A stretch of DNA of 64,000 nt from Imperialibacter sp. EC-SDR9 (GTDB taxonomy: Bacteria; Bacteroidota; Bacteroidia; Cytophagales; Cyclobacteriaceae): positions 39,798 to 103,797 of the forward strand of contig NZ_LR701591.1 in the NCBI RefSeq assembly GCF_902498805.1. The letters are read 5' to 3'. Below, one piece after another: positions 27,424 through 36,922 of the stretch. Both the position numbers and the translations under genes were made by a program. Position 1 is the stretch's first letter. Each line of letters opens with the position of its first letter. The notes under the pieces are model-generated. The model saw only the letters and a list, made by a program, of their open reading frames with translations. It did not search any database and had not been told where the DNA came from.

Positions 27424-29201
27424 ATGCCAAATAGCTTTTGGTAGGAGGAGAGCGTTTTGACAAAATCGGATTTAAGATGGATGAAGCTGTCTATGCCTGC
27501 TTTGGTCAGTTGCTCTTTATTGTCCGCTGGATTACCCGCCAGCACTATATGAGCATCTGGGCACTGTTCTTTCAAGGCTTGAAATACGGACGGGCCTGAC
27601 TCAATGTAATCTTGATCGGAGCTGCAAGCGATGATGAGTCGGGTGTCGGCAGAAAAAGGCGCAGAATGCTGCGGTGACCATGGCACCCATTCGGCTACGT
27701 CTATGCCAGCGGCGGGCAATACTCCTTTTACAAAATTATACCTCGCCAGCGAAGCCTGCTTGTCACCAAAGAAAACAGCCATAGCAGCAGGTCTGGACTG
27801 CCCGGACTGCTTTGCGAGGTAGCCCTCCATCTTGATCCGGAGGCGTTCAAACGAGGAGAGCAGCGAGCCGTCGCCGTTGTACCTTTTGAGGGTGGGAAAA
27901 GACTCAAAAAGGCTCAGGTCGCAGAAATTATTTACGCCAACAACGTTCAGCTTTCGACTGGCAATCAACGCTCTCTCTTTTTCTTGAAACTTATTTGCTT
28001 CGTTCTGCCAATAGCCGCCCGCAAGTGAGCTCGAAAAACCGCCTGAAGATTCTATTTTTTGCATCTTTGTCCAGCCTTCGCTGGCCAATTCTTCACTTAA
28101 TTTCTCGAGAAAGTAAGACCCCGCCATGGGGTCACAGTTTTTGTCGAAATAGCTTTCGTCCCGGAGAAGGTTCGAGATATTTCTTGAAATTCTCCGGGAA
28201 AATTGGCCAAGCGAGAAGGGATTTCTGCTATCGAAGCCAGGCATTGAAAGATAGCTGGCCCCTCCATTTACGCCAGCCATTGCAGCAGATGTCATACGAA
28301 TAAGGTTGACATAGGGATCAACAACCGAGTGTGTATTGACATTCGGCTGGCTATATATCTTGATATCTGCGGGAGACACTTTGCTACCATCAAAATGATT
28401 GGCAGCCTGAGAGAGAACAACTTTGATGGCTTTGATTTTAGCCATCTCATGAAAGAAGTCTCTGCCGATGCTTACACAGACAATCGTTCTGTCTACAATG
28501 CTATCAATAGAGACACCAGCGCTGCTCAGCTTTTTGCATCTTTCAATGAACGCCAACAGAAGGTATGCGATCTGACCTGTTGGTGAAAGTGAACTGGTAA
28601 GTTCTGATGTGGCGTCAAAGCAATGGGGGCGAAACGATTTCCCTTGAGGAAAAAGCGCCTCAATTCTCAGTATCTCGTCTGAATCAGACACAGGGTCGTA
28701 AAACAAAAAGCCGGGAAGAATGTCTTTTTTCAGGAAGGAACCCGAAAAAAAACGCTGAAAAAATGCTTCCTCAGCCTCACCCCATTGATACACCTGAAAG
28801 GCATTCTGACAATACTCAAAGGCAATATCTTTAAATAAAGTAACATGGGCCGACTGATCAATTTCTTTTAGTTTCCACAAAATCCCATCAGCTCCCTGAC
28901 CCAAAGATTCCAGGGCTATTTCGTTAGCGTCTTTATTATCAGCGACTTGAGTGTCTATGGTTATTGAGTCGAGGTAGTGCCAAAGCCTTCCCATCTGTTG
29001 GTCAGGCAGTAACTCGGCATTGGCGTTCCCGGCAAGGGAGAAGAAAGCGTCAGTTTTCTCATAATAAGGTTGAATAATAACATCGGGGTCGTAGTGCCAT
29101 TGCAAAGAATCTAATTGCTTTGGCTTCAATTCTTTCAATGCATTTTCTTTCCAAAGAGAATGATTGGATGGAGGGAAATTGGACATGTCCCATTTACTCA
29201 T
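27420..29201 (-). CDS. mutA: Methylmalonyl-CoA mutase, small subunit
   Basis: 593 residues, homologous to the large subunit but without catalytic function: the cobalamin-binding DxHxxG motif is absent from its C-terminal Rossmann-like domain (about 460-593; [20 protein letters not shown] is the corresponding start). It pairs with MutB in the bacterial heterodimer. The TIM-barrel half keeps recognisable blocks such as [20 protein letters not shown] and [20 protein letters not shown]. It is first in a minus-strand operon mutA-mutB, perhaps followed by the CHAT gene. It is divergent from dnaA, sharing a 316-base intergenic region, with a good -7 promoter box 32 bases upstream of the ATG. Confidence 0.93.
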   Translation of the reverse strand: MSKWDMSNFPPSNHSLWKENALKELKPKQLDSLQWHYDPDVIIQPYYEKTDAFFSLAGNANAELLPDQQMGRLWHYLDSITIDTQVADNKDANEIALESLGQGADGILWKLKEIDQSAHVTLFKDIAFEYCQNAFQVYQWGEAEEAFFQRFFSGSFLKKDILPGFLFYDPVSDSDEILRIEALFPQGKSFRPHCFDATSELTSSLSPTGQIAYLLLAFIERCKKLSSAGVSIDSIVDRTIVCVSIGRDFFHEMAKIKAIKVVLSQAANHFDGSKVSPADIKIYSQPNVNTHSVVDPYVNLIRMTSAAMAGVNGGASYLSMPGFDSRNPFSLGQFSRRISRNISNLLRDESYFDKNCDPMAGSYFLEKLSEELASEGWTKMQKIESSGGFSSSLAGGYWQNEANKFQEKERALIASRKLNVVGVNNFCDLSLFESFPTLKRYNGDGSLLSSFERLRIKMEGYLAKQSGQSRPAAMAVFFGDKQASLARYNFVKGVLPAAGIDVAEWVPWSPQHSAPFSADTRLIIACSSDQDYIESGPSVFQALKEQCPDAHIVLAGNPADNKEQLTKAGIDSFIHLKSDFVKTLSSYQKLFGI

Positions 29202-29232
29202 AAGCTATTCTTATTTTTGAGTCAAGTGTTAG

Positions 29233-29257
29233 CAAAGATAAAGTATTTTGAGTGGGA
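29233..29257 (-). promoter_or_regulatory. Candidate promoter of mutAB
   Basis: On the minus strand TATCTTTG (29233-29240) matches the Bacteroidota -7 consensus TAnnTTTG exactly, and a TTCG lies about 17 bases further upstream near the -33 position. The predicted transcript start would leave a short leader before the mutA ATG. Confidence 0.45.
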
Positions 29258-29517
29258 CGAACATTAAATTTATATAGACAGGCGGGCTCTTTGAATTGCC
29301 AAAAAAGAGATTTAAGTTTGTTTCATAACATTTAGGTAATAATTGTATTTTTTAAAGAATTTTCACCGATAAACGCTGTTTTTATTTGACAATTCGACAA
29401 TCCAAAAAGTCAAGCGTCGTAGTGTTTTTTTATTACTTTTTTTTTTGACACCTTTGATGTTACCTCCTGTTCAGAAAGGAGAATCACTGCAACAATAACA
29501 ACATTTTTTAATCCACC
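29258..29517. other. AT-rich region upstream of dnaA
   Basis: About 260 very AT-rich bases with long T-runs between divergent mutA and dnaA. I looked for DnaA boxes (TTATCCACA and close variants) and found no convincing cluster, so the origin is not placed here. It must carry the dnaA promoter, but no clean -33/-7 pair stands out. Confidence 0.4.
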
Positions 29518-30930
29518 ATGCATCAACAAATCTGGGAAAACTGTCTGAATTTAGTTAAGCATGAGATACAGGAACAAAGCTTCAAAACGTGGTTTCTGCC
29601 CATTACACCAATAAAATTAGACAAAAGTGTTTTGACCATACAGGTGCCTAGCCAGTTTTTCTACGAATGGCTTGAGGATAATTATGTTCATATTTTAAGG
29701 AAGGCAATACTTCAGGAATTAGGGCCCAGCGGAAGATTGGAATATTCCGTGGTGATAGATAGAGGAAATGAGCAGGCAAAGCCTTTGACTGTTAATTATC
29801 CGGTAAACAAGGCTCCTGGCCGTTTTGGACAAAATCATGTTGGAAATGGACAAAATGTGCAACAAAGCCCCGCAGTGACGCCAGAATTCTTAACATTGAC
29901 AGGCAAATTGAATCCTATCTATGTTTTCGATTCCTATATAGAAGGTGACTGCAATAGATTGGCCCGCTCAGCTGGTTATGCTGTGGCGCAAAGGCCTGGT
30001 GTTACCTCCTTCAATCCACTGATGATATACGGGGGGGTTGGTCTTGGAAAAACACACCTTGTTCAGGCGGTTGGTAACCAGATCATGGAAAGCAATCCGG
30101 ATGCCAAGGTGCTTTATGTAGCATCGGAGAAGTTCACCAACCAATTCATTGAGTCTTTGAGAAATAATGCTGTTCAGGATTTCATCAATTTCTACCAGAA
30201 AGTCGATGTGTTGATCATCGATGATGTACAGTTTCTTCGTGACAAGGAGAGAACGCAGGAAATCTTTTTTCACATCTTCAATCACCTTCATCAAAGTGGT
30301 AAGCAAATCATCATGACGTCTGATTGTCCTCCAAGAGAGCTAAAGGGCCTTCAGGAAAGACTGGTGTCAAGATTCAAGTGGGGCCTCACCGCCGACATTC
30401 AAACGCCAGACTTTGAGACAAGGGTGGCTATCATCCAAAAGAAGACACAAGCGGAGGGAATTATCATTCCCGAGGATGTGCTTGAGTACCTGGCTTACAC
30501 CATCGATAGCAATATCAGAGAGTTGGAAGGAGTGATGATTTCACTTATCGCCCATTCTTCGTTGGTAAAACGAGAGATCGACCTTGAGTTGGCTAAGCAG
30601 ATCATAAAAAACATCGTTAACGACTACGATACTGAGGTGGGTATTGACTATATCCAAAAAGCAGTGTCTGATTACTTCAACGTGGCGTTGGAAGACTTGA
30701 AAGCCAAAACCCGTAAGAAGGAAATTGTAATTGCCCGCCAGGTGGCCATGTACTTCTCAAAAGACTACACCAACCATTCACTGAAATCTATTGGCTACCA
30801 CTTTGGTGGTCGTGACCACTCCACCGTAATTCACGCAGTGCAGGCAGTCAACGACATGATTGATACCGATGCCAAATTCAGGTATTCAGTTGATGAACTG
30901 AAGAAAAGACTTAAAATGAGAACTGTCTAG
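29518..30930 (+). CDS. dnaA: Chromosomal replication initiator DnaA
   Basis: 470 residues with all four domains. Domain I (about 1-80) starts MHQQIWENCLNLVKHEI. Domain II (about 85-120) is a short flexible linker rich in Asn/Gln/Gly. Domain III is the AAA+ ATPase with Walker A GGVGLGKTHL (172-181) and Walker B VLIIDDVQFL. Domain IV binds DNA boxes through the signature GGRDHSTVIHAV near the C-terminus. DnaA melts oriC and acts as a transcription factor. The gene is divergent from mutAB and convergent with an HtrA protease gene, from which it is separated by a strong palindromic terminator. It has no dnaN or recF next to it, which is usual in Bacteroidota. Confidence 0.98.
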   Translation: MHQQIWENCLNLVKHEIQEQSFKTWFLPITPIKLDKSVLTIQVPSQFFYEWLEDNYVHILRKAILQELGPSGRLEYSVVIDRGNEQAKPLTVNYPVNKAPGRFGQNHVGNGQNVQQSPAVTPEFLTLTGKLNPIYVFDSYIEGDCNRLARSAGYAVAQRPGVTSFNPLMIYGGVGLGKTHLVQAVGNQIMESNPDAKVLYVASEKFTNQFIESLRNNAVQDFINFYQKVDVLIIDDVQFLRDKERTQEIFFHIFNHLHQSGKQIIMTSDCPPRELKGLQERLVSRFKWGLTADIQTPDFETRVAIIQKKTQAEGIIIPEDVLEYLAYTIDSNIRELEGVMISLIAHSSLVKREIDLELAKQIIKNIVNDYDTEVGIDYIQKAVSDYFNVALEDLKAKTRKKEIVIARQVAMYFSKDYTNHSLKSIGYHFGGRDHSTVIHAVQAVNDMIDTDAKFRYSVDELKKRLKMRTV

Positions 30931-30947
30931 CTTCAACTGGCAGTTGA

Positions 30948-30993
30948 TAAAAAAGGGCGGGGTCTCCAATATTGGAGACCCCGCCCTTTTTTA
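30948..30993. terminator. Perfect palindromic bidirectional terminator
   Basis: A 46-base perfect inverted repeat with no loop mismatch: stem GGGCGGGGTCTCCAAT and its complement, flanked by six As on one side and six Ts on the other. It lies between the convergent dnaA and HtrA genes (8 bases from the HtrA stop), so it should stop transcription from both sides. Confidence 0.9.
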
Positions 30994-31000
30994 TGCCTTA

Positions 31001-32470
31001 TCAATCGAACCTGTAAGGGATGTACACTCTCCGACCTTTAGAGGTAATGCCGTCGATGACCACCTTTCCTTTGATTTTCTCGAGGATGTTGGCCAGCTCC
31101 TCAGGTGTTTCCACCGGCCGGTTATTGATGTTGGTGATAATGAAGCCTTCCGGAATTTCCAATTGTCTGAAAAAACCATTCCTTATTTTTTTCACCCGAA
31201 CGCCATTGTCAATTTTCAAAAGGTCTCTCTCTACCTTCGACACCTTTTCAAACTCCACGCCCAGCTTCTCTGAGAAGTAGACACTACTTCTTAGCACCTC
31301 GGTATTCCCTTCGCCATTGAGAAGTGTTACTTGTTTCCTTACTACATTATCGCCTCGCTTGATGTCCAGAACGAATTTGTCACCAGGGTAATGGTAGCCC
31401 ATCAGCTCCTCAAGCTCAGTTTTGTTGTTGAGCGACTTGTCGTTCACCCGGATGATTACATCACCTTTTTCCAGTCCTGCCTTGTCGGCGGCGCTTCCCC
31501 TTTGTACATAAGAGGTGATCACACCATCCAGGTTGCTCAGACTGAGCTTGCCGGCAATGTCACTATCTATGTCGATGAACTCTGCCCCAATAAAGGCCTT
31601 TTGCACCTGTCCGTAGTTAATGATGTCGTTCACCACTTTTTTTACAATGTCGACAGGCACAGCAAAACCATAGCCGGAATAAGTGCCCGTTTGAGACAAG
31701 ATGGCTGTGTTGATGCCTATTAGCTGGCCTGAAGTGTTGACCAGTGCCCCGCCACTGTTTCCAGGATTAATGGCTGCGTCGGTTTGAATGAATGACTCAA
31801 TGGGGAACCGGTCTTTCAGTATATTGATGCTACGGCCTTTGGCACTCACAATACCAGCGGTGACGGTGGAGGTAAGATTGAACGGATTACCCACCGCCAA
31901 CACCCAGTCACCCACCCGCACATTGGCTGAGGTCGACACCTCAATGGCAGGGAGATTATTGCCCTCAATTTTTATTACAGCCAAATCGGTGGAAGGATCC
32001 GTGCCTATCAGCGTGGCGTCGTAGGTTCTCTTGTCCAGAATCACCTGAATAATATCGGCATCGTTGATCACGTGGTTGTTGGTCACTATATAGCCATCCT
32101 TGGAATAGACCACTCCTGACCCAGAGCTAACTGACTGGCTGGGCCCTCCGAAAAACCAATCCATCCAGCTACCGGTGCGGTAGTCGGTTTCGCTCACGGT
32201 TTTTACGAACACAACGCTCTTGGTGCTTCGTGCCGATGCACTGACCAGGTCTGGTAAGTCGTTTATTGCGGCTGCGTCGCTCCGGAAGGGCTCAGCTACT
32301 GCCGGTGAAAAATTGTTGGTTTCGCCGTGGCTAACATTCTTTGAGAAATAGAAGTCCGGATCCTGTAAGTTGTTGGAGGCAATTTTGGCCGAGAGCTGCG
32401 TTTCATATACATATGCTCCTCCTATGCCTCCCAGAAAACTCAAGACTGCAATTCCAATAAATTTTTTCAT
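31001..32470 (-). CDS. HtrA/DegP (Do) family periplasmic serine protease
   Basis: 489 residues. An N-terminal signal anchor (about 3-22) precedes a trypsin-like protease domain with the full triad: His133 in TNNHVIND, Asp162 in STDLAVIKI and Ser239 in NPGNSGGALVN. Two PDZ domains follow (about 280-375 and 390-489; KAFIGAEFI, DGVITSYVQRGSAADKAGLE). The enzyme degrades or refolds misfolded envelope proteins. The PDZ arrangement is as in DegP/DegQ. The loop before the protease core carries a DWFFGGPSQS segment like the LA loop. The gene is alone on its strand and converges on dnaA. Family assignment is secure; whether degP or degQ is nearer cannot be decided. Confidence 0.95.
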   Translation of the reverse strand: MKKFIGIAVLSFLGGIGGAYVYETQLSAKIASNNLQDPDFYFSKNVSHGETNNFSPAVAEPFRSDAAAINDLPDLVSASARSTKSVVFVKTVSETDYRTGSWMDWFFGGPSQSVSSGSGVVYSKDGYIVTNNHVINDADIIQVILDKRTYDATLIGTDPSTDLAVIKIEGNNLPAIEVSTSANVRVGDWVLAVGNPFNLTSTVTAGIVSAKGRSINILKDRFPIESFIQTDAAINPGNSGGALVNTSGQLIGINTAILSQTGTYSGYGFAVPVDIVKKVVNDIINYGQVQKAFIGAEFIDIDSDIAGKLSLSNLDGVITSYVQRGSAADKAGLEKGDVIIRVNDKSLNNKTELEELMGYHYPGDKFVLDIKRGDNVVRKQVTLLNGEGNTEVLRSSVYFSEKLGVEFEKVSKVERDLLKIDNGVRVKKIRNGFFRQLEIPEGFIITNINNRPVETPEELANILEKIKGKVVIDGITSKGRRVYIPYRFD

Positions 32471-32629
32471 AACATCAGGTTTTAAGTGTTAAGAAGTCAA
32501 CAGTGTTGTGCTGTTACCTAAACGTCAGTGCATTGCGTATCGTCAAAAACTGTGCAAAATAAAAACGAAAGAGGCTTGCTTAGGTTTTAGAAAGGTCATT
32601 TACTTATTTTGCGCCTTTATCAATTAATT

Positions 32630-34126
32630 ATGGGAATCAGATCAGTTCTTAGCAAGCCATTCGCCGCCTTCGTTGTGCGGGAGCAGAGAGAATGGGAGCA
32701 AAAAGCCCCTGATTATCAGCATAAAACACTTACAAACCTTGTTAGCAAAGCCAGCAAGACGGTTTTTGGAAGTGACCACGGTTTCAAGGATATCCACACT
32801 TACGATGACTTCAAAAAGCAGGTGCCTGTCCGGGATTACGAGGCCCTGAAGCCTTACGTGGAAAAAATGCTAACCGGACAAAATGACGTGCTTTGGCCGG
32901 GAAAGCCTGCCTATTTTGCAAAAACATCGGGCACTACCTCTGGCACCAAATATATTCCCATCACCAAAGAGTCGATTCCTAATCACATCAATAGCGCCCG
33001 CAATGCCATACTGAATTATGTGCATGAAACAGGAAATGCGAAGTTTTTGGACGGCAAGCTCATTTTTCTTTCTGGTAGTCCTGTGCTCGATCAAAAGGCG
33101 GGTATCAACACCGGCCGTCTGTCCGGCATTGTGAACCACCATGTGCCGGGCTACTTACGTACCAATCAGCTACCGTCCTATGCCACCAATTGCATGGAGG
33201 ATTGGGAAGCGAAGGTCGACAAGATAGTGGAGGAGACCATTGACCAGGACATGACGCTGATCTCAGGTATTCCGCCGTGGGTGCAAATGTATTTCGACAG
33301 GATTGTGGAGAAAAAGCAGCTGCCGGTGAAGGACGTTTTCAAAAACTTTTCGCTATTTATATATGGTGGGGTCAACTTTGAGCCCTATCGGCAGAAGCTT
33401 TTTGATACCATTGGGAAAAAGGTAGACTCGGTGGAAACTTACCCAGCCTCTGAGGGCTTCATCGCTTTTCAGGACAGGCAAGATGACCCTGGGCTGCTAT
33501 TGCTGGCCAACAGCGGAATTTTCTTCGAATTCATTCCGGCTGATGAGTATTTCAATGAGTCACCGACACGATTGAGCCTTGATGAGGTGGAGCTCAACAC
33601 CAATTATGCTCTGATTATCAACAGCAATGCAGGCTTATGGGGCTATTCTATTGGCGACACAGTGAAGTTTATTTCGAAGAATCCTTACAAGTTATTGGTA
33701 ACTGGGAGGATCAAGCATTTTATCTCAGCGTTTGGGGAGCACGTCATCGGTGAGGAAGTAGAAAATTCAATGAAGAAGACTTTGGAGAGCTTTCCTGAGG
33801 CCGATATCGTGGAATTTACTGTAGCGCCCAACGTGACGCCTCAACAGGGACTTCCAAGGCATGAGTGGTATATCGAGTTCAGTAAAATGCCTGCCGACAT
33901 TACGGCCTTTAAGTCATCGCTCGACAATTCGCTCCAAAAGCTGAATAGCTATTACTTCGACCTTATTTCAGGCAATATTCTCGAACAACTTCATATCATT
34001 CCAGTTAAAAAGAACGCCTTCATAGATTACATGCGCTCAATCGGGAAACTCGGGGGGCAAAACAAATTACCAAGGCTTTCGAACGACAGAAAGATTGCAG
34101 AAGAACTGCTGAAGTACAAAGAATAA
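32630..34126 (+). CDS. GH3-family (acyl-acid amido synthetase-like) protein
   Basis: 498 residues from the ATG at 32630; a TTG further up at 32609 is in frame but less likely. It is a member of the GH3 branch of adenylate-forming enzymes: the ATP/AMP-binding block AKTSGTTSGTKYIPIT, the YGGVNFEPYRQKL and VETYPASEGFIAFQD segments, and the GRIKHFISAFGEHVIGEEVE hinge near residue 370 are all present. In plants the family conjugates amino acids to jasmonate or auxin. Bacterial homologues are common in Bacteroidota with unknown substrates. It is followed 10 bases later by dxr on the same strand, but no isoprenoid connection is evident. Confidence 0.9.
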   Translation: MGIRSVLSKPFAAFVVREQREWEQKAPDYQHKTLTNLVSKASKTVFGSDHGFKDIHTYDDFKKQVPVRDYEALKPYVEKMLTGQNDVLWPGKPAYFAKTSGTTSGTKYIPITKESIPNHINSARNAILNYVHETGNAKFLDGKLIFLSGSPVLDQKAGINTGRLSGIVNHHVPGYLRTNQLPSYATNCMEDWEAKVDKIVEETIDQDMTLISGIPPWVQMYFDRIVEKKQLPVKDVFKNFSLFIYGGVNFEPYRQKLFDTIGKKVDSVETYPASEGFIAFQDRQDDPGLLLLANSGIFFEFIPADEYFNESPTRLSLDEVELNTNYALIINSNAGLWGYSIGDTVKFISKNPYKLLVTGRIKHFISAFGEHVIGEEVENSMKKTLESFPEADIVEFTVAPNVTPQQGLPRHEWYIEFSKMPADITAFKSSLDNSLQKLNSYYFDLISGNILEQLHIIPVKKNAFIDYMRSIGKLGGQNKLPRLSNDRKIAEELLKYKE

Positions 34127-34136
34127 ACAGAACACC

Positions 34137-35303
34137 TTGACACAAGAAAGACCGAAAAAAAGGGTTGCTATCCTTGGTAGCACCGGTTCCATTGGCGTTC
34201 AGTCGCTTGATGTGATAAAAAGGCACCCTGAAGCCTTCGAAGTAGAGGTGCTAACTGCCCAGAACAACGCCGATCTGTTGATTCGTCAGGCCCTGGAGTT
34301 CATACCCAATGCGGTTGTGATTGGTAACGAATCTTTGTACCAGCAAGTAGCCGATGCCTTGTTACCAAAAGACATCAAGGTTTTTGCCGGGCTCGATGCG
34401 CTTTCTCAGATCGTGCAAATGGACACCATTGACATGGTGCTGACGGCGCTTGTCGGCTATTCGGGGTTGAAACCTACCATGAACGCCATTGCGGCAGGAA
34501 AGCCAATCGCTCTTGCCAACAAAGAGACTATGGTGGTGGCCGGCGAGCTTATTACCAAAATGGCACAAGAAAAAGCTGTCAACATCTTTCCTATTGACTC
34601 CGAGCATTCTGCTATTTTTCAGTGCATAGTGGGTGAGTTCCACAACCCGATAGAAAAGATTATTCTAACTGCTTCGGGTGGACCTTTCCGTGGAAAGACA
34701 AGAAGTGAACTACTGAAAGTGACCAAGGAAATGGCGCTGAAACATCCCAATTGGGACATGGGGGCCAAAATCACCATCGACTCAGCCTCATTGATGAACA
34801 AGGGGCTTGAAGTGATAGAAGCACGGTGGTTATTTGGCATTCCAGCCGACAAAATTGATGTGGTAGTTCATCCTCAATCCATAGTTCACTCCATGGTGCA
34901 ATTTGAAGATGGCTCCATAAAAGCACAACTTGGGTTGCCCGACATGCGTATACCCATCCAGTTTGCTCTGACTTACCCGGAAAGGTTGAAATCCGACTTC
35001 CCAAGGTTTAACTTTGCAGAATATCCCTCCCTGACTTTCGAAAAACCAGATTTGGAAACCTTCAGGAACCTTCAGCTGTCGTTTGACGCTTTAAAGGAGG
35101 GTGGCAATAAGCCATGTGTGCTGAATGCCGCTAATGAAGTGGCAGTGGAGTCTTTCCTGAATGACAAGATTGGTTTTATGGAAATGTCGGATATAGTGGA
35201 GAAGTGTTTGGTTAAAATACCCTATATTTCAAGCCCTGATTATCAGGACTACGTTGATACAGATACAGAAACAAGAAACATCGCTTTAGATTTAATAGCT
35301 TAA
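34137..35303 (+). CDS. dxr: 1-deoxy-D-xylulose 5-phosphate reductoisomerase
   Basis: 388 residues, normal length. It makes 2-C-methyl-D-erythritol 4-phosphate with NADPH, the committed step of the MEP isoprenoid pathway. The NADPH motif GSTGSIGVQSLDVI is at about residues 14-27. The metal and substrate sites follow: DSEHSAIFQ, ASGGPFRGK, HPNWDMGAKITIDSASLMNK and GLEVIEA, then VVHPQSIVHSMV. The start appears to be TTG at 34137, ten bases after the GH3 stop; no upstream ATG fits, and later ATGs would remove the nucleotide fold. The stop overlaps the rseP start by one base (TAATG), so dxr-rseP form an operon, the common bacterial pairing. Confidence 0.97.
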   Translation: MTQERPKKRVAILGSTGSIGVQSLDVIKRHPEAFEVEVLTAQNNADLLIRQALEFIPNAVVIGNESLYQQVADALLPKDIKVFAGLDALSQIVQMDTIDMVLTALVGYSGLKPTMNAIAAGKPIALANKETMVVAGELITKMAQEKAVNIFPIDSEHSAIFQCIVGEFHNPIEKIILTASGGPFRGKTRSELLKVTKEMALKHPNWDMGAKITIDSASLMNKGLEVIEARWLFGIPADKIDVVVHPQSIVHSMVQFEDGSIKAQLGLPDMRIPIQFALTYPERLKSDFPRFNFAEYPSLTFEKPDLETFRNLQLSFDALKEGGNKPCVLNAANEVAVESFLNDKIGFMEMSDIVEKCLVKIPYISSPDYQDYVDTDTETRNIALDLIA

Positions 35304-36646
35304 TGGAGGCACTTATTATGACCGCCCAGCTCTTGCTGGGACTTTCTATTTTAGTCGGATTGCATGAATTCGGCCACTTACTCACAGCCAAGTTCTTTGG
35401 CATGCGGGTCGAAAAATATTCCATAGGATTTCCGCCTAAAATTTTTGGGTTCGACTACCGTGGCACGGAATACTCTATCGGGGCGATTCCTCTGGGAGGT
35501 TTTGTGAAAATATCAGGGATGATCGACGAATCGATGGACACCGAGCACTTAAACAAAGAGCCGGAGCCCTACGAGTTCAGAGCAAAGCCAGCCTGGCAGC
35601 GCCTCATCGTGATGATGGGTGGAATCATAGTAAACGTGATAACTGGCATCGTAATTTTCGTGTTGCTGACCTTTTTCAATGGCGACACCTATATTTCGAG
35701 GGACGAGGCCAACAAGTATGGCATTGTGGCCTATGAGTTGGGGCAGGAGATCGGGTTTAAGACTGGAGACAAGATTCTTAAAATCAACGGAAAGGATTTT
35801 GAAGACTTCAATGAGGTGATGAACCCTGATGTGATCATGGAAGCGGGAAGCACCTACACTGTTGATCGTGATGGGCAGATTGTAACTGTGAAAATACCAA
35901 CTGGCTTCCTCGACAAATTATCTGATAAGGATGCTGTAAGTCGCTTTATTGACTACAGACTTCCGTTTGCTGTTGGTGAAGTCGCCAGTGGCTCAGGCGG
36001 AGATGTGGCAGGGTTGAAGGAAGGTGACAGGTTTGTTACTATCAATGGTCGGCCAGCGAGATACTTTGCTGACTTCAAGGAGATTGCGACCGAGAACGCT
36101 GGTGATACAGTGCTGGCTGTTGTGGAGCGGCGGATAGGAGAGGCAACCATCGAAAAAGAAGGAATGTTTACGACAACTGAGCTGCATATTCCCATCGATA
36201 CCGATGGTACGGTTGGCTTTGTGCGTACCCTGTTGGTCGACGTTGCTCACCGTGATTTTACCTTTGGGGAGAGTTTGGTGGCTGGAACTAACGAGGCTTT
36301 TGGATGGGTTTGGCTGAACATCAGAGGCTTTGGGAAAATATTCAGTGGTGAGGTGTCTGCTTCAAAAGCGGTTAGCGGCCCTATCGGTATTGCCAAGATT
36401 TTTGGGGGCACCTGGAACTGGACGAATTTCTGGCAAAAGCTGGGCTTCCTGTCAATGGTGCTTGCGTTTATGAACTTTCTGCCGATTCCCGCACTCGATG
36501 GAGGGCACGTGATGTTCCTGACTTACGAAATTGTTTCTGGTCGTAAGCCATCAGATAAATTTCTGGAAAATGCACAGAAGGTCGGCATGGTGTTATTGCT
36601 GTCGATAATGGTCTTTGCCATCTTCAACGATATCCTGAAAATCTAA
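35303..36646 (+). CDS. rseP: RseP-family site-2 metalloprotease
   Basis: 447 residues, inner membrane. The zinc motif HEFGH is at residues 21-25 in the first helix, and the LDG motif (PIPALDGGHV, Asp399) in the third, both intact. Two PDZ-like regions lie between (about 120-180 and 215-265; VASGSGGDVAGLKEGDRFVT). RseP cuts transmembrane anti-sigma factors and remnant signal peptides inside the membrane. The start codon shares one base with the dxr stop (TAATG), giving coupled translation. The length is typical. No anti-sigma factor gene is in the window, so the natural substrate is not known. Confidence 0.95.
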   Translation: MEALIMTAQLLLGLSILVGLHEFGHLLTAKFFGMRVEKYSIGFPPKIFGFDYRGTEYSIGAIPLGGFVKISGMIDESMDTEHLNKEPEPYEFRAKPAWQRLIVMMGGIIVNVITGIVIFVLLTFFNGDTYISRDEANKYGIVAYELGQEIGFKTGDKILKINGKDFEDFNEVMNPDVIMEAGSTYTVDRDGQIVTVKIPTGFLDKLSDKDAVSRFIDYRLPFAVGEVASGSGGDVAGLKEGDRFVTINGRPARYFADFKEIATENAGDTVLAVVERRIGEATIEKEGMFTTTELHIPIDTDGTVGFVRTLLVDVAHRDFTFGESLVAGTNEAFGWVWLNIRGFGKIFSGEVSASKAVSGPIGIAKIFGGTWNWTNFWQKLGFLSMVLAFMNFLPIPALDGGHVMFLTYEIVSGRKPSDKFLENAQKVGMVLLLSIMVFAIFNDILKI

Positions 36647-36656
36647 AACGTAAAGA

Positions 36657-36886
36657 AACGTTAGTTCGATATAAAAATGTTGCAAAACATCACCAAGGGG
36701 CGTCATTGCGGAAATTTTCTTCAGATATTTTTCTGATCTGAAGAAAATTATCCGTTCCACGTCGGCGCAATCTCCGCCTCAAGACATTTGAGATTCCGGG
36801 CTGCCCGCCTGGGATAAATATTGGCCCATTTTCATTTTAGGCCAATATTTTCCGGAATGACGACATTTTTATATCGAACTAACGTT
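36657..36886. mobile_element. MITE-like element, 230 bp, with target duplication
   Basis: The ends are perfect 24-bp inverted repeats: AACGTTAGTTCGATAT plus eight more bases at 36657-36680, and the exact complement at 36863-36886. Immediately outside each end is the 5-bp direct repeat AAAGA (36652-36656 and 36887-36891), the mark of a transposition event. The inside has no open frame. It holds two nested hairpins: AATTTTCTTCAGAT / ATCTGAAGAAAATT near 36713-36748 and AAATATTGGCC / GGCCAATATTT near 36816-36850. It lies between rseP and the OmpA-like gene, which converge, so it may also act as a folded 3' element. The transposase that moves it is not in the window. Confidence 0.8.
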
Positions 36887-36922
36887 AAAGAAGGTATTTT
36901 GGCATGAAGGTGATTAGACGGC

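Noticed and set aside
29202..29517. Replication origin next to dnaA
   Set aside because: No cluster of DnaA boxes or 13-mer repeats was seen; AT-richness alone is not enough.
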